Below, in pieces: positions 11,001 to 20,046 of a DNA stretch of 64,000 nucleotides; the first letter of the stretch is position 1, and each line of letters opens with the position of its first letter. A program made the translations under genes and the position numbers. The notes beneath the pieces were generated by a model. The model searched no databases. It worked only from the letters and a program-made list of their open reading frames with translations, and was not told the DNA's origin. Source of the stretch: Pseudomonas monteilii (GTDB taxonomy: Bacteria; Pseudomonadota; Gammaproteobacteria; Pseudomonadales; Pseudomonadaceae); contig CP013997.1 in the NCBI GenBank assembly GCA_001534745.1, forward strand, positions 2,914,001 to 2,978,000, given 5' to 3'.

Positions 11001-11520
11001 CATGGAAATGCTCGAGCGTGCGGTCAAGGCCATCCGCAAGGGCACCCAGCCGAACCTGGAGCAACCGCTCGGCGGCGGCCCGGAGATCAACCTGCGTCTG
11101 CCCGCGCTGATCCCCGAAGACTACCTGCCCGACGTGCATGCCCGCCTGATCCTCTACAAGCGCATCGCCTCGGCCGCCGACGAAGAAGGCCTCAAGGACC
11201 TGCAAGTGGAGATGATCGACCGCTTCGGCCTGCTGCCCGAACCGACCAAGAACCTGATCCGCCTGACCGAGCTCAAGCTCAAGGCCGAAACGCTGGGCAT
11301 CAAGAAGGTCGACGCCGGCCCCAATGGCGGCAAGATCGAGTTCGAGCCCGACACGCCGGTGGAGCCGATCACGCTGATCAAGCTGATCCAGTCCCAACCC
11401 AAGCGGTACAAGCTCGAAGGCGCCACGCAGTTCCGCTTCATGGTCCCCATGGAGCGGCCGGACGAGCGCTTCAATACCCTGGAGGCGCTGTTCGAGCGCC
11501 TCGCCCCGCAGCCTGCCTAA
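8071..11520 (+). CDS. mfd: Transcription-repair coupling factor Mfd
   Basis: ATP-dependent translocase that displaces stalled RNA polymerase at lesions and recruits UvrA. The 1149-aa product matches the E. coli length. Order: N-terminal UvrB-like module (PFPDWETLPYDLFSPHQDII), RNA polymerase-interacting domain (EYAENAKLYVPVANLHLIAR), RecG-like motor with Walker A GDVGFGKTEVAMRAAF, DEEH in IIDEEHRFGVRQKE and TATPIPRTLNMA, then the C-terminal TRCF domain. GTG 8071 is chosen because the protein family begins M/V-S-V-L-R-L-P; a GGAG lies upstream at about 8055. Followed 9 bp later by the CsiV-like gene. Confidence 0.96.
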   Translation: MSVLRLPHLSATAGKQTWGNLPGASLSLAIAEAASSAKRFTLLLTADSQSADRLEQELRFFAPDLPVLPFPDWETLPYDLFSPHQDIISQRIASLYRLPELQHGILVVPITTALHRLAPTSFLLGSSLVLDVGQTLDVEQMRSRLEASGYRCVDTVYEHGEFAVRGALIDLFPMGSRQPYRIDLFDDEIETLRTFDPETQRSIDKVDSVRLLPAREFPLQKEAVTRFKARFRERFDVDFRRSAIFQDLASGIIPAGIEYYLPLFFEESSTLFDYLPADTQVFSLPGVEQAAEHFWNDVRGRYEDRRGDLSRPLLPPAELFLPVEDCFARLKQWPRVVVSADDLDSGAGRQRFPARVLPNLAIEAKASQPLAALAGFLEGFDGRVLFTAESAGRREVMLELLERLKLRPRTVDGWMDFVTGDERLAITIAPLEDGLLLEDPAIALVAESPLFGQRVMQRRRREKRGEVANDAVIKNLTELREGAPVVHIDHGVGRYLGLATLEIDGQAAEFLTLEYAENAKLYVPVANLHLIARYTGSDDALAPLHRLGSETWQKAKRKAAEQVRDVAAELLDIYARRAARKGHAFADPAADYATFSAGFPFEETPDQQNAIEAVRLDMLAGKPMDRLVCGDVGFGKTEVAMRAAFIAVHSGRQVAVLVPTTLLAQQHYNSFRDRFADWPVTVEVMSRFKSAKEVSAAAASLAEGKIDILIGTHKLLQDDVTFKDLGLVIIDEEHRFGVRQKEQLKALRSEVDILTLTATPIPRTLNMAVAGMRDLSIIATPPARRLSVRTFVMEQNNSTVKEALLRELLRGGQVYYLHNDVKTIEKCAADLAELVPEARIGIGHGQMRERELEQVMSDFYHKRFNVLVASTIIETGIDVPSANTIVIERADKFGLAQLHQLRGRVGRSHHQAYAYLLTPARQGISADAEKRLEAIANTQDLGAGFVLATNDLEIRGAGELLGEGQSGQIQAVGFTLYMEMLERAVKAIRKGTQPNLEQPLGGGPEINLRLPALIPEDYLPDVHARLILYKRIASAADEEGLKDLQVEMIDRFGLLPEPTKNLIRLTELKLKAETLGIKKVDAGPNGGKIEFEPDTPVEPITLIKLIQSQPKRYKLEGATQFRFMVPMERPDERFNTLEALFERLAPQPA

Positions 11521-11529
11521 GGACGAGTC

Positions 11530-12102
11530 ATGCGAACCTTGCGTCTTCTGATCCCGTTGCTGGCGCTCGTCGCCCCCGCCGCCTTCGGCGACACGCTGTA
11601 CCGTGTGGAGATGGTCCTGTTGCGCCAGAACGGCGTTCCGGCCGTCACCAGCCCCTATGCCGCGCCGCACTGGAGCGCCGATGTGCTGCGCCTGGGCGAG
11701 CGCGACAGCCGGCCTACCACGCTGGATGAACGTATCGAGCCATTGGCGACCAACACCGATTACAGCATCCTGCTGCACCGCGCCTGGCAACAGCCGGTGG
11801 GTGCCGAGCCGGTGACCGTGGCCGTCAGCGCCGGTGACGAACAGTTCGGACGCTTCCCCATCGAAGGTACCCTGTCGATCGCCCAGGCGCGCTTCGTCGA
11901 GGTGCAGGCGCGCGTGCGGGTCAACCAGCTGGACGGCAACGGCGGCGTGGTCCAGAGCGAGCTGTTCGAGCAGGACAACCGCACGGTCAAGCACAACCAG
12001 CTGATCTACCTCGACGGCGGGCACCTGGCCATGCTGCTGAAGATCGCCCCGGTCGGTGCCCGTACCGCACCCGCACCGGCCGAGCAGATGCTGGAGCCTT
12101 GA
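11530..12102 (+). CDS. CsiV-family periplasmic protein
   Basis: 190-aa exported protein with a Sec signal peptide (RLLIPLLALVAPAAFG, cleavage near residue 20). YRVEMVLLRQ just after cleavage and YLDGGHLAMLLKIAP near the C-terminus match the ends of the CsiV family (peptidoglycan-associated proteins first linked to LpoA function in Vibrio). It starts 9 bp after mfd and its TGA is 1 nt before the helicase GTG, so the three are probably co-transcribed. A role in the cell envelope is inferred from family only. Confidence 0.75.
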   Translation: MRTLRLLIPLLALVAPAAFGDTLYRVEMVLLRQNGVPAVTSPYAAPHWSADVLRLGERDSRPTTLDERIEPLATNTDYSILLHRAWQQPVGAEPVTVAVSAGDEQFGRFPIEGTLSIAQARFVEVQARVRVNQLDGNGGVVQSELFEQDNRTVKHNQLIYLDGGHLAMLLKIAPVGARTAPAPAEQMLEP

Positions 12103-12103
12103 G

Positions 12104-15100
12104 GTGAGCGAAACCGACCTGCCGCACCGCCTGTTGAAGCACGACACCTGGTTCAGATCCTTCGACCGCGCGACCCTGGGCCGCGCTCGCAACTATGCGT
12201 CACAAGGCCGGGTGAGGCTGATCCAGGTGCAGGCGCATCACGTCGAAGCCACCTGCGAGGGGTCCGCCGATCAGCGCTACAGGCAGTTCATCGAGATCTC
12301 GAGCGGCCGCGACTTCACCATCATGGGCGCCTGCTCATGCCCGGTCGCCCTCAACTGCAAACACTGCGCCGCCGTGCTCTTCACCTTGCGCCAGGATGCC
12401 TTCCAGGGCACGCCTGTCGAACACGCCCCGACGCAATTGTCACCGCGCCTGAATCACTGGCTGTCGACCTTCACCTCGGCCGATGCCGACCCGTCGGTGC
12501 GCGTCGACAAGAAAGGCCGCGCGCTGTTCTACCGTGTCGGGATGGACGAAGACGTGTGCGTGCTGCAGGTCTGCAAAGGGACGCGGACGAGTAACGGCGA
12601 GCTGCAACTGGCACGTCAGGGCTCACTGGTCGACCTGCTCTACTACCCGCCCAAGTTCGTCACCGAGGACGATGCGCGGCTGCTGCGGCTGATGGAAACC
12701 CAGCGGGTCGAGCACCGTCACGCCGATGGCATCGTCCTTGACGGCAAATCCGGCGCCGAATTGCTCGAATACGCATTGGCCACCGGACGCCTGCTGCATG
12801 ACGAGCAGATCCAGACGCTGCAGGCCGGCCAGGAGCAGTCGGCGGAGTTTCGCTGGGTGCGCCAGGACGACGGCAGCTACGCGGGCGCCTGGCACCCCAT
12901 CGACGGTGCGTTCGACCACGTGCTGCCGCTCAATCCGCTGTACTACATCGACAGCGCGACCTCTCGAGTGGGCAAGCTGCGTCACGACTTCGACCCATTC
13001 ATCGCCAGCCAGCTGGCCCGCGCGCCCCGGGTGCCCGAGCACCTGATCGTGCCACTGAGCCTGCGCCTGAACGAGCTGAACCGTCAGGTGCCGACCCCGA
13101 CCCAGGTCAAGACCGAACAGCTCGACGACATCAAGCCCACCCCCTACCTGGCGCTGGGCAGCGTCGAATTCAGCGCCTATGCGCCCAAGAGCGGGCGCAT
13201 GCAACGACAGATGCAGCACCGGGCCGCGCTGGCGTTTCTCTACGACGGCACGCGCGCCAGTGGCGACGCGAACCAGCCGCTGACGCGCATCAAAGGCGAC
13301 GTCAGCCAGCGTATCCAGCGCCAGCCCGCCGAAGAAAAACGCCTGCGCCAAGTCCTCAAGACCCTGGGCTTCACGCCGGCCACGCGGCAGAGCAAGGCCC
13401 TGCCCGCGCAGGCCGGCGAGATGCTGCAACTGCCCGACGACGAGGCGTGGCTGCGTTTCGTGCGCGACGACCTGCCGGCTTTGCGCGAGGCCGGCTGGGA
13501 GGTGCACGCCCAACGCGACTTCGCCTTCGACCTGCGTCAGGTGCAGGACTGGTATGCCGACATCGACGAAGGCCAGGGCCGCGAATGGTTCGACCTGGAG
13601 CTGGGGATCGTGGTCGATGGCGAACGCCACAGCCTGCTGCCGATCCTGCTGCACCTGCTGCGCAGCAACCCCGAACTGCTCCGCCCCCACGAGTTGGCCA
13701 GGCGCGGTGATGACGAGCACCTGCTGATCGACCTCAATCGCGCGCGCCACGACAGCCATCCGCCTTTGCGCGTCGCCCTGCCCTATGGGCGGATCAAGGC
13801 CGTGATGGGCACCCTGGCCGGGCTGTACATGGACGACCCTGGCCATGGCCCGAGCATCCGCCTGGACCGCGCGGACGCCTCGCGGCTCGATGCGCTCGAA
13901 GACGTGCCGTTGCTGTGGCAGGGCGGCGAAAAGACACGCGCGCTGGCCACCGGCCTGCGTCAGGCACGCGAACGGCAGGTACAGCCGCCGGACGGCCTGA
14001 ACGCCACTCTGCGCCCCTATCAGCTGGAAGGGCTCAACTGGCTGCAGGCCCTGCGCGAACTCCAGATCGGCGGCATCCTGGGCGACGACATGGGGCTGGG
14101 CAAGACCCTGCAGACGTTGGCGCACCTGTTGCTGGACAAGCAGGCCGGACGCCTGACCGCGCCGGCGCTGGTGGTCCTGCCCACCAGCCTGATTCCCAAC
14201 TGGCTGGACGAAGCACAGCGCTTCACGCCGCAGCTCAAGGTGCTGGCCGTGCACGGCTCGGCTCGAGCCAAGCTGTTCGACCAGTTGCGCGATCATGACA
14301 TCGTCCTGACCACCTATGCCCTGCTGCCTCGCGACCTTGAACACTTCAAACCGCTGACCTGGCACGCGCTGATCCTCGACGAAGCGCAGAACATCAAGAA
14401 TGCCCGCAGCAAGGCCGCCCTGGCCGCGCGCGAACTGCACGCCGGGCAGCGCCTCTGCCTGACCGGCACGCCGATGGAAAACAACCTGGGCGAGCTGTGG
14501 TCGATCTTCCACTTGCTCATGCCGGGCTGGCTGGGTGACCAGAAGCACTTCAACCAGGCCTATCGCAACCCGATCGAAAAGCATGGCGACAACGAGCGCC
14601 TGGCGCACCTGGTGGCCCGGCTACGCCCGTTCCTGCTGCGGCGCACCAAGGAACAGGTGGCCCGCGAACTGCCTCCCAAGACCGAGATGGTGCACTGGGT
14701 CGAACTCAGCGACGCCCAACGCGACACCTACGAAACCGTGCGCGTGGCCATGGACAAGAAAGTCCGCGACGAGGTCTCACGCAAAGGGGCGGCGCGCAGC
14801 CAGATCGTGATCCTCGACGCGCTGCTCAAGCTGCGCCAGGTGTGCTGCGACCTGCGCTTGGTCAAGGGCCTCGAGGCACCGGCCAACCAGGCCGACAAGG
14901 GCAAGCTGGGCAGCCTTTTGCAGGTGCTGGAGGAATTGCTGGGCGAAGGGCGACGGGTGCTGGTGTTTTCGCAGTTCACCTCGATGCTGGCGTTGATCGA
15001 GCAGGAGCTGATCGAGCGGCAGGTGCGCTACACCGTGCTGACGGGCGACACCCGGGATCGGCGCACGCCGGTACGCCTGTTCCAGGAGGGCGAGCGTGAC

Positions 15101-15418
15101 GTGTTCCTGATCAGCCTGAAAGCCGGCGGAACAGGCCTGAACCTGACGGCGGCCGACACGGTGATCCACTACGACCCCTGGTGGAACCCGGCCAGCGAGC
15201 ACCAGGCGACCGATCGTGCGTACAGGATCGGCCAGGACAAGCCGGTCTTCGTCTACAAGATGATCACGCGCGGTACCGTCGAAGAAAAGATCCATGCGCT
15301 CCAGCAGGAAAAGGCCGCCCTGGCCAACAGCCTGCTCGAGGGTGGCGAAGCCAACCAGTGGAAGCTGGGCGACGACGACATCGACGCCCTGTTCGCCCCG
15401 TTGCCCAAGGCACGCTAG
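12104..15418 (+). CDS. SWIM zinc-finger SNF2-family helicase
   Basis: 1104-aa SWI2/SNF2 ATPase, presumably a DNA translocase. An N-terminal SWIM zinc finger is visible as CSCPVALNCKHCAAVLF (CxC...CxH, about residues 75-90); the middle region (about 100-620) is family-specific. The motor comprises Walker A GDDMGLGKTLQT, DEAQ box LILDEAQNIKN, LTGTPMENNLGELWSIF, and the C-terminal helicase half with SLKAGGTGLNLTAADTVI and DRAYRIGQ. GTG start 1 nt after the CsiV TGA with GGAG about 7 nt upstream suggests translational coupling. The cellular role is not known from sequence. Confidence 0.9.
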   Translation: MSETDLPHRLLKHDTWFRSFDRATLGRARNYASQGRVRLIQVQAHHVEATCEGSADQRYRQFIEISSGRDFTIMGACSCPVALNCKHCAAVLFTLRQDAFQGTPVEHAPTQLSPRLNHWLSTFTSADADPSVRVDKKGRALFYRVGMDEDVCVLQVCKGTRTSNGELQLARQGSLVDLLYYPPKFVTEDDARLLRLMETQRVEHRHADGIVLDGKSGAELLEYALATGRLLHDEQIQTLQAGQEQSAEFRWVRQDDGSYAGAWHPIDGAFDHVLPLNPLYYIDSATSRVGKLRHDFDPFIASQLARAPRVPEHLIVPLSLRLNELNRQVPTPTQVKTEQLDDIKPTPYLALGSVEFSAYAPKSGRMQRQMQHRAALAFLYDGTRASGDANQPLTRIKGDVSQRIQRQPAEEKRLRQVLKTLGFTPATRQSKALPAQAGEMLQLPDDEAWLRFVRDDLPALREAGWEVHAQRDFAFDLRQVQDWYADIDEGQGREWFDLELGIVVDGERHSLLPILLHLLRSNPELLRPHELARRGDDEHLLIDLNRARHDSHPPLRVALPYGRIKAVMGTLAGLYMDDPGHGPSIRLDRADASRLDALEDVPLLWQGGEKTRALATGLRQARERQVQPPDGLNATLRPYQLEGLNWLQALRELQIGGILGDDMGLGKTLQTLAHLLLDKQAGRLTAPALVVLPTSLIPNWLDEAQRFTPQLKVLAVHGSARAKLFDQLRDHDIVLTTYALLPRDLEHFKPLTWHALILDEAQNIKNARSKAALAARELHAGQRLCLTGTPMENNLGELWSIFHLLMPGWLGDQKHFNQAYRNPIEKHGDNERLAHLVARLRPFLLRRTKEQVARELPPKTEMVHWVELSDAQRDTYETVRVAMDKKVRDEVSRKGAARSQIVILDALLKLRQVCCDLRLVKGLEAPANQADKGKLGSLLQVLEELLGEGRRVLVFSQFTSMLALIEQELIERQVRYTVLTGDTRDRRTPVRLFQEGERDVFLISLKAGGTGLNLTAADTVIHYDPWWNPASEHQATDRAYRIGQDKPVFVYKMITRGTVEEKIHALQQEKAALANSLLEGGEANQWKLGDDDIDALFAPLPKAR

Positions 15419-15460
15419 GCGTCGGACAACCATATCGGTTCGGCAAGGAATGCAGCCTGC

Positions 15461-15780
15461 GAGAGTGGGCTTGCCTGCGAGGTAGCCAGCGCCTGACAGG
15501 GCCCTATCGCTGGCAAGCCAGCTCCCACCCAGATCTCGGCAGCCTGCCGCTGTGGACATGGCTGCGCAAGTAGCCTGCGGAAGCAACTGTCTTTTTCTAC
15601 TGGGTACACGCCCGACCGCATGGGCTTATAGATGGGCCCTACGGGCCCAATCGCGGCACTGGGGCCGCTCCTACACCCGTAGTGACATCGCAGTGGTGCA
15701 GGCGATCGCGGTAGTGTGGGAGCGGGCTTGCCCGCGATGCAGGCGGCACCTGGCGGGGCCCTATCGCTGGCAAGCCAACC
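15461..15780. repeat. REP cluster (class A pairs plus one class B)
   Basis: Noncoding stretch between the helicase and the hydrolase. Class A REPs (core GGGCTTGCCCGCGA and its inverse TCGCTGGCAAGCCA) occur at 15461-15482 with 15506-15529, and at 15714-15740 with 15763-15780, each as head-to-head pairs. A different class B palindrome (CGGCACTGGGGCCGCTCCTA type) lies at 15633-15675. No gene supported. Confidence 0.85.
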
Positions 15781-15787
15781 ACCGGAC

Positions 15788-16513
15788 TCAGAGCGGGAAC
15801 ACTTCATCCAGCAGGTTGTACATGGCGCGGAACGCCCGTGCCGAGGTGCGGGGGTCGTACTGAGTCTTGCCGGGCACGTTGGCCTCTGGATCGGTGAACG
15901 AATGCACCGCGCCACCATAGCTGACCAGCTGCCAATCGACATGGGCGGCGCTCATTTCCTGCTCGAACGCCGGCAGCTGTTCCTTGGGAACCAGCGGATC
16001 GTCCGCCCCGTGCAGCACCAGCACAGAACCCTTGATGCGTCGGGCGTCGGCAGGATCTGGCGTGTCCAGCGTCCCGTGGAAGGATACCGCTGCCTTGAGC
16101 TCGGCACCGGCACGTGCCAGCTCCAATACACAGCAACCACCGAAGCAGAAGCCGAACGCGGCGACCTGCCCTGGCTCCAGCACGGCCTGGGACTGCCCGA
16201 GCAGTTGCGCCAGCGCAGCCTCCATGCGCGCGCGCAGCTCAGCGCGGTCGTCCTTCAAGGGCATCATGGCCGCGGCCGCCTCATCGGCATTCGAGGGCCG
16301 CACCGATTGCCCATACAGGTCGGCGATCAAGACCACATAGCCCTGCTCGGCGACCTCCCGGGCGATGCGTTCGGCGCCTTCGCCGATGCCCATCCAGTTC
16401 GGCGCCATGATCAGTGCCGGACGGGGCACGCCATCCTGCTCGTAGGCCAGACGGCTTTCGTAGGCCTGGCCGGCGACGTGGTACTTCAGCGATTCGACGA
16501 TTACCTTGCTCAT
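15788..16513 (-). CDS. Dienelactone hydrolase family protein
   Basis: 241-aa cytosolic alpha/beta hydrolase of the DLH family. The nucleophile is the Cys in FGFCFGGCCVLELARAG, with the acid in GADDPLVPKEQ and the histidine in GAVHSFTDPEAN. Start ATG 16513 follows a strong AGGAG; the longer frame would overlap the htpG terminator hairpin. The physiological substrate is unknown: the dienelactone hydrolase name is by family, and there are no aromatic-degradation genes nearby. Downstream of htpG on the same strand but separated from it by a terminator. Confidence 0.87.
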   Translation of the reverse strand: MSKVIVESLKYHVAGQAYESRLAYEQDGVPRPALIMAPNWMGIGEGAERIAREVAEQGYVVLIADLYGQSVRPSNADEAAAAMMPLKDDRAELRARMEAALAQLLGQSQAVLEPGQVAAFGFCFGGCCVLELARAGAELKAAVSFHGTLDTPDPADARRIKGSVLVLHGADDPLVPKEQLPAFEQEMSAAHVDWQLVSYGGAVHSFTDPEANVPGKTQYDPRTSARAFRAMYNLLDEVFPL

Positions 16514-16533
16514 TGCATTCTCCTGGTCCATGA

Positions 16534-16579
16534 AAAAGGCCCGCCGGGGCAACGCGCTACGCGTCACCCCAGCGGGCCT
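16534..16579 (-). terminator. Rho-independent terminator of htpG
   Basis: Read on the minus strand, GGCCCGCTGGGG pairs with CCCCGGCGGGCC across a GC-rich loop and is followed by TTTTT (16538-16534). Confidence 0.8.
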
Positions 16580-16599
16580 CTTGTACGTCAGACGTCAAT

Positions 16600-18507
16600 T
16601 CAAGCAGACAGCTCGACCAGCAGCTTGTTCAGACGGCGCACGTAAGCGGCCGGATCCTTCAGGCTGTCGCCCGCGGCCAGGGCAGCCTGGTCGAAGAGGA
16701 TGTGCGACAGCTCGGCGAAGCGGTCCTCGCTCTGCTCGTGATCGAGCTTCTCGATCAGCGGGTGAGTGGGGTTGAACTCGAAGATCGGCTTGGATTCCGG
16801 CACCTTCTGCCCGCTGGCCTCGAGGATCTGGCGCATCTGCAGGCCCAGGTCCTGTTCGCCGATGGCCAGGATCGCTGGCGAGTCGGTCAGGCGGTGCGAG
16901 ACGCGGACTTCGGCGACGCTGTCACCCAGTGCGCCCTTGAGACGCTCGACCAGCCCTTCCTTGTCCTTGGCGACTTCTTCCTGGGCTTTCTTGTCTTCCT
17001 CGGAGTCCAGCTGACCCAGGTCCAGGTCGCCACGGGCCACATCGACGAACGACTTGCCGTCGAACTCGCTCAGGTAGCTCATCAGCCACTCGTCGATACG
17101 GTCGGTCAGCAGCAGCACTTCGATGCCTTTCTTGCGGAAGACTTCCAGGTGCGGGCTGTTCTTGACCTGTGCGTAGGACTCGCCGGTGAGGTAGTAGAGC
17201 TTGTCCTGACCGTCCTTGGCACGGGCCAGGTAGTCGGCCAGGGAGACGCTCTGCTCGCCGCTGTCGTCGTGGGTCGAGGCGAAGCGCAGCAGGCCGGCGA
17301 TCTTCTCCTTGTTGGCGAAGTCCTCAGCAGGGCCTTCCTTGAGGACCTGACCGAAGTTCTTCCAGAAGCCCTTGTACTGCTCGGGTTCGTTCTTGGCCAG
17401 CTTTTCCAGCATGTCCAGCACGCGCTTGGTCAGCGCCGACTTCATCGAATCGATGATCGGGTCTTTCTGCAGGATTTCACGCGAAACGTTCAGCGACAGG
17501 TCGTTGGAGTCGACCACGCCCTTGATGAAGCGCAGGTACAGCGGCAGGAAGGACTCGGCCTGGTCCATGATGAACACACGCTGCACGTACAGCTTCAGGC
17601 CACGCGGCGCTTCACGCTGATACAGGTCGAACGGTGCACGGGCCGGTACGTAGAGCAGCGAGTTGTACTCGAGCTTGCCCTCGACCTTGTTGTGGCTCCA
17701 GGCCAGCGGGTTTTCGAAATCGTGGCCGATGTGCTTGTAGAACTCCTGGTATTCCTCGTCCTTGATCTCGGTACGCGGACGGGTCCACAGGGCGCTGGCA
17801 CGGTTGACGGTTTCCCATTCCTGGGCCGGCTGCTCCTCGCCTTCGGCTGCCTCGGCCTGCTCCTTGGGCAGCTCGATCGGCAGCGCGATGTGATCGGAGT
17901 ACTTCTTGATCACGTTGCGCAGACGCCAGCCATCGGCGAACTCCTGTTCGTCCTTCTTCAGGTGAAGGACGATGCGGGTGCCGCGCTCGGGCTTGTCGAT
18001 GGTAGCGACTTCGAACTCGCCCTCGCCCTTGGAGGACCAGTGCACGCCCTCGGAGGCCGACGTACCGGCGCGACGGGTGTAGACGTCGACCTGGTCGGCG
18101 ACGATGAACGCGGAGTAGAAGCCCACACCGAACTGACCGATCAGGTGCGAGTCCTTCTTCTGGTCACCGGTCAGGTTCTTCATGAAGTCGGCGGTGCCGG
18201 ACTTGGCGATGGTGCCCAGGTGCGCGATGACGTCATCGCGGTTCATGCCGATGCCATTGTCTTCCAGGGTGACCGTGCCGGCTTCCTTGTCGAAGCTGAC
18301 GCGGATCTTCAGTTCCGAGCCGCCTTCGAGCAGTTCCGGCTTGGCCAGGGCTTCGAAGCGCAGCTTGTCGGCGGCGTCCGAGGCGTTGGAGATCAGTTCC
18401 CGCAGGAAGATTTCCTTGTTCGAGTACAAGGAATGGATCATGAGGTGCAGCAGCTGCTTCACCTCGGTCTGGAAGCCCAGGGTTTCTTTTTGAGTATCCA
18501 CACTCAT
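16600..18507 (-). CDS. htpG: Molecular chaperone HtpG (Hsp90)
   Basis: ATP-dependent Hsp90 chaperone. The 635-aa product has the GHKL ATP site ([37 protein letters not shown]), the middle domain and the C-terminal dimerisation domain. Start at ATG 18507 ([20 protein letters not shown]), the family start, with a GGAG about 10 nt upstream; a longer reading from 18543 is not needed. A near-perfect sigma-32 promoter about 70 nt upstream predicts heat-shock control, and a strong terminator follows the stop. Confidence 0.97.
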   Translation of the reverse strand: MSVDTQKETLGFQTEVKQLLHLMIHSLYSNKEIFLRELISNASDAADKLRFEALAKPELLEGGSELKIRVSFDKEAGTVTLEDNGIGMNRDDVIAHLGTIAKSGTADFMKNLTGDQKKDSHLIGQFGVGFYSAFIVADQVDVYTRRAGTSASEGVHWSSKGEGEFEVATIDKPERGTRIVLHLKKDEQEFADGWRLRNVIKKYSDHIALPIELPKEQAEAAEGEEQPAQEWETVNRASALWTRPRTEIKDEEYQEFYKHIGHDFENPLAWSHNKVEGKLEYNSLLYVPARAPFDLYQREAPRGLKLYVQRVFIMDQAESFLPLYLRFIKGVVDSNDLSLNVSREILQKDPIIDSMKSALTKRVLDMLEKLAKNEPEQYKGFWKNFGQVLKEGPAEDFANKEKIAGLLRFASTHDDSGEQSVSLADYLARAKDGQDKLYYLTGESYAQVKNSPHLEVFRKKGIEVLLLTDRIDEWLMSYLSEFDGKSFVDVARGDLDLGQLDSEEDKKAQEEVAKDKEGLVERLKGALGDSVAEVRVSHRLTDSPAILAIGEQDLGLQMRQILEASGQKVPESKPIFEFNPTHPLIEKLDHEQSEDRFAELSHILFDQAALAAGDSLKDPAAYVRRLNKLLVELSA

Positions 18508-18577
18508 GGTCTTCAAACTCCGATCAATGGCAGATGGCGCCACACGCTAAGGACGCGTGATGGGCGTGATGACTTCC

Positions 18578-18605
18578 AGATGGGGGCAGGCGAACGCTTT
18601 TCAAG
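18578..18605 (-). promoter_or_regulatory. Sigma-32 (RpoH) heat-shock promoter for htpG
   Basis: On the minus strand, CTTGAAA (18605-18599), a 13-nt spacer, then CCCCATCT (18585-18578), matching the sigma-32 consensus CTTGAAA-N13-15-CCCCATnT at nearly every position. Lies 71 nt upstream of the htpG start. Confidence 0.85.
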
Positions 18606-18779
18606 TGCCGGGGCTATCAAGGTGCGAAACCGGTCGACCTCACCCTGCGTCACAGGCCACACAGGCCGGGTCAAAAGGAACAGGAAACGGTCGATTAGAT
18701 ATCTTTCGACACCGTGGAACTAATGCCACAGGCCCAAGCTCGAAGGAACAACTCACTTATTCAACAAGGAGAAACACCC

Positions 18780-19055
18780 ATGCGTAAACCTTTTGCTTTT
18801 GCTCTGATGCTGGCTGCTGCCATGGGCCTGGCCGCGTGCGATAAGGCAAGCGAAAACAAGGCGCAGGACGCTCAAGAGCACCGTGAAAATGCTCAAGAGA
18901 AAATGAACGATGCCCAGGACAAAGTGAACGACGCTGCCGAAGAAAACGCCGAAGCCGCCAAAGACCAGGCCGAAGCTAACCGCAAGGCCGCTCAGGAAGC
19001 TTCGCCGAACACCACCGCTCCGGTGACTGCTCCGGCCGAGCCTGCTCGTCAGTAA
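18780..19055 (+). CDS. Small alanine-rich lipoprotein
   Basis: 91-aa predicted lipoprotein: signal peptide with lipobox GLAAC (Cys20), then a very hydrophilic, Ala/Glu/Lys/Asn-rich stretch without prolines until the last 20 residues, likely one long helix or coiled coil. ATG 18780 is preceded by AGGAG. A strong terminator follows, so it is monocistronic. It resembles small envelope lipoproteins in design but I do not recognise a named family, and it is not OprI. Confidence 0.8.
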   Translation: MRKPFAFALMLAAAMGLAACDKASENKAQDAQEHRENAQEKMNDAQDKVNDAAEENAEAAKDQAEANRKAAQEASPNTTAPVTAPAEPARQ

Positions 19056-19073
19056 GACGACACGCCGTTCAAG

Positions 19074-19099
19074 AAAACCCGACGCTGTCGGGTTTTTTT
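19074..19099 (+). terminator. Intrinsic terminator after small lipoprotein
   Basis: Stem AAAACCCGAC / GTCGGGTTTT with a 3-nt loop and a run of seven Ts; it could also serve the convergent DUF599 gene. Confidence 0.85.
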
Positions 19100-19129
19100 A
19101 TGGGCGCGTTTTACCCTCCCCTGTATCGC

Positions 19130-19873
19130 CTACGGCGCGCTCGGTTCTTTGCCAGGCTCTGAAAGACGCATCTCCGTCGGGGTGAACACCATTACCGACA
19201 GGACGTCCGAGTGGAACTCGCGTCGGTACAGGATGAAGACCACGCCCATGCTCATCGCCATGAACAACCAAGGGCTGATGAACCAGCTCAACATCACCAT
19301 GCCGAAGTAATACGAGCGCAGGCCAAAGTTGAACTGGTTGGCCGCCATCGACAACACGCGCGCGGCCCTTTTGGCAAACGCCTGGCGTTCGAGGTCGCTG
19401 ACATTGCGTTCGCTGATCATCGGCGCCGACCCGACCAGGGTGGCGGCGAAGTTGTACTGGCGCATGCACCAGCTGAAGGTGAAGAAGGCATAGACGAACA
19501 CCGTGGCCAGGCACAACAGCTTGAGCTCGGACACCCCTTGCGAGGTCGGCTGCACGAATGGCAGGTCGGCCAGTAGCGACAGCGCGCGATCGGACGCGCC
19601 AAGCACGGTCAGGATACCGGCCAGGATGATCAAAGTGCTGGAAGCGAAGAACGAGGCGTTGCGCTCCAGGTTGCCGATCACGCTGGCGTCGGCGATGCGG
19701 TTCTCGCGCAGCAGCATGCGGCGCATCCAGTCATGCCGGTACAGGTGCAGGACACTGGCCAGGCAGGCCGTGTCACGGGCTTTCCAGCTGGCATAGCGGG
19801 TATAGCCGGCCCAGCAGGCGATGAACCAGCAGGCGGCGAGCAGGTTGGCCAGATTGTTGTTCAGGTAGTCCAT
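19130..19873 (-). CDS. DUF599 membrane protein
   Basis: 247-aa inner-membrane protein of the DUF599 family. Four or so hydrophobic helices are visible: residues about 5-25, the ASSTLIILAGILTVLGA segment, the LCLATVFVYAFFTFSW segment and the MVMLSWFISPWLFMAMSMG segment. The conserved stretch RQYNFAATLVGSAPM lies between the last two. Function unknown. Convergent with the small lipoprotein gene; brnQ lies upstream with its own terminator. Confidence 0.83.
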   Translation of the reverse strand: MDYLNNNLANLLAACWFIACWAGYTRYASWKARDTACLASVLHLYRHDWMRRMLLRENRIADASVIGNLERNASFFASSTLIILAGILTVLGASDRALSLLADLPFVQPTSQGVSELKLLCLATVFVYAFFTFSWCMRQYNFAATLVGSAPMISERNVSDLERQAFAKRAARVLSMAANQFNFGLRSYYFGMVMLSWFISPWLFMAMSMGVVFILYRREFHSDVLSVMVFTPTEMRLSEPGKEPSAP

Positions 19874-19956
19874 GGCGTTCTCGTGCGTGTTCGGTGCAGG
19901 GGAATGACGTCGGCATTCGACAGCGTGAAGGGCGTGAACGACACCCCGATGGGCAT

Positions 19957-19988
19957 AAAAAAACCCCGCCTCTGCACGAGACGGGGTT
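19957..19988 (-). terminator. Intrinsic terminator of brnQ
   Basis: On the minus strand, a stem AACCCCGtCTCG / GAGgCGGGGTT with a short loop is followed by a run of seven Ts. Confidence 0.85.
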
Positions 19989-20046
19989 GGATCGGCTTAC
20001 CGAAGGGCGCGATAGGGCTTGTGGCCAGCGCCATTCGGGTTACCCA

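Noticed and set aside
9286..12192. A 968-codon antisense frame across mfd
   Set aside because: Shadow of mfd codon bias with no recognisable domain; mfd motifs are complete on the other strand.
12623..14608. A 661-codon antisense frame within the SNF2 helicase
   Set aside because: Same shadow pattern, no conserved motif, and it lies inside the helicase motor.
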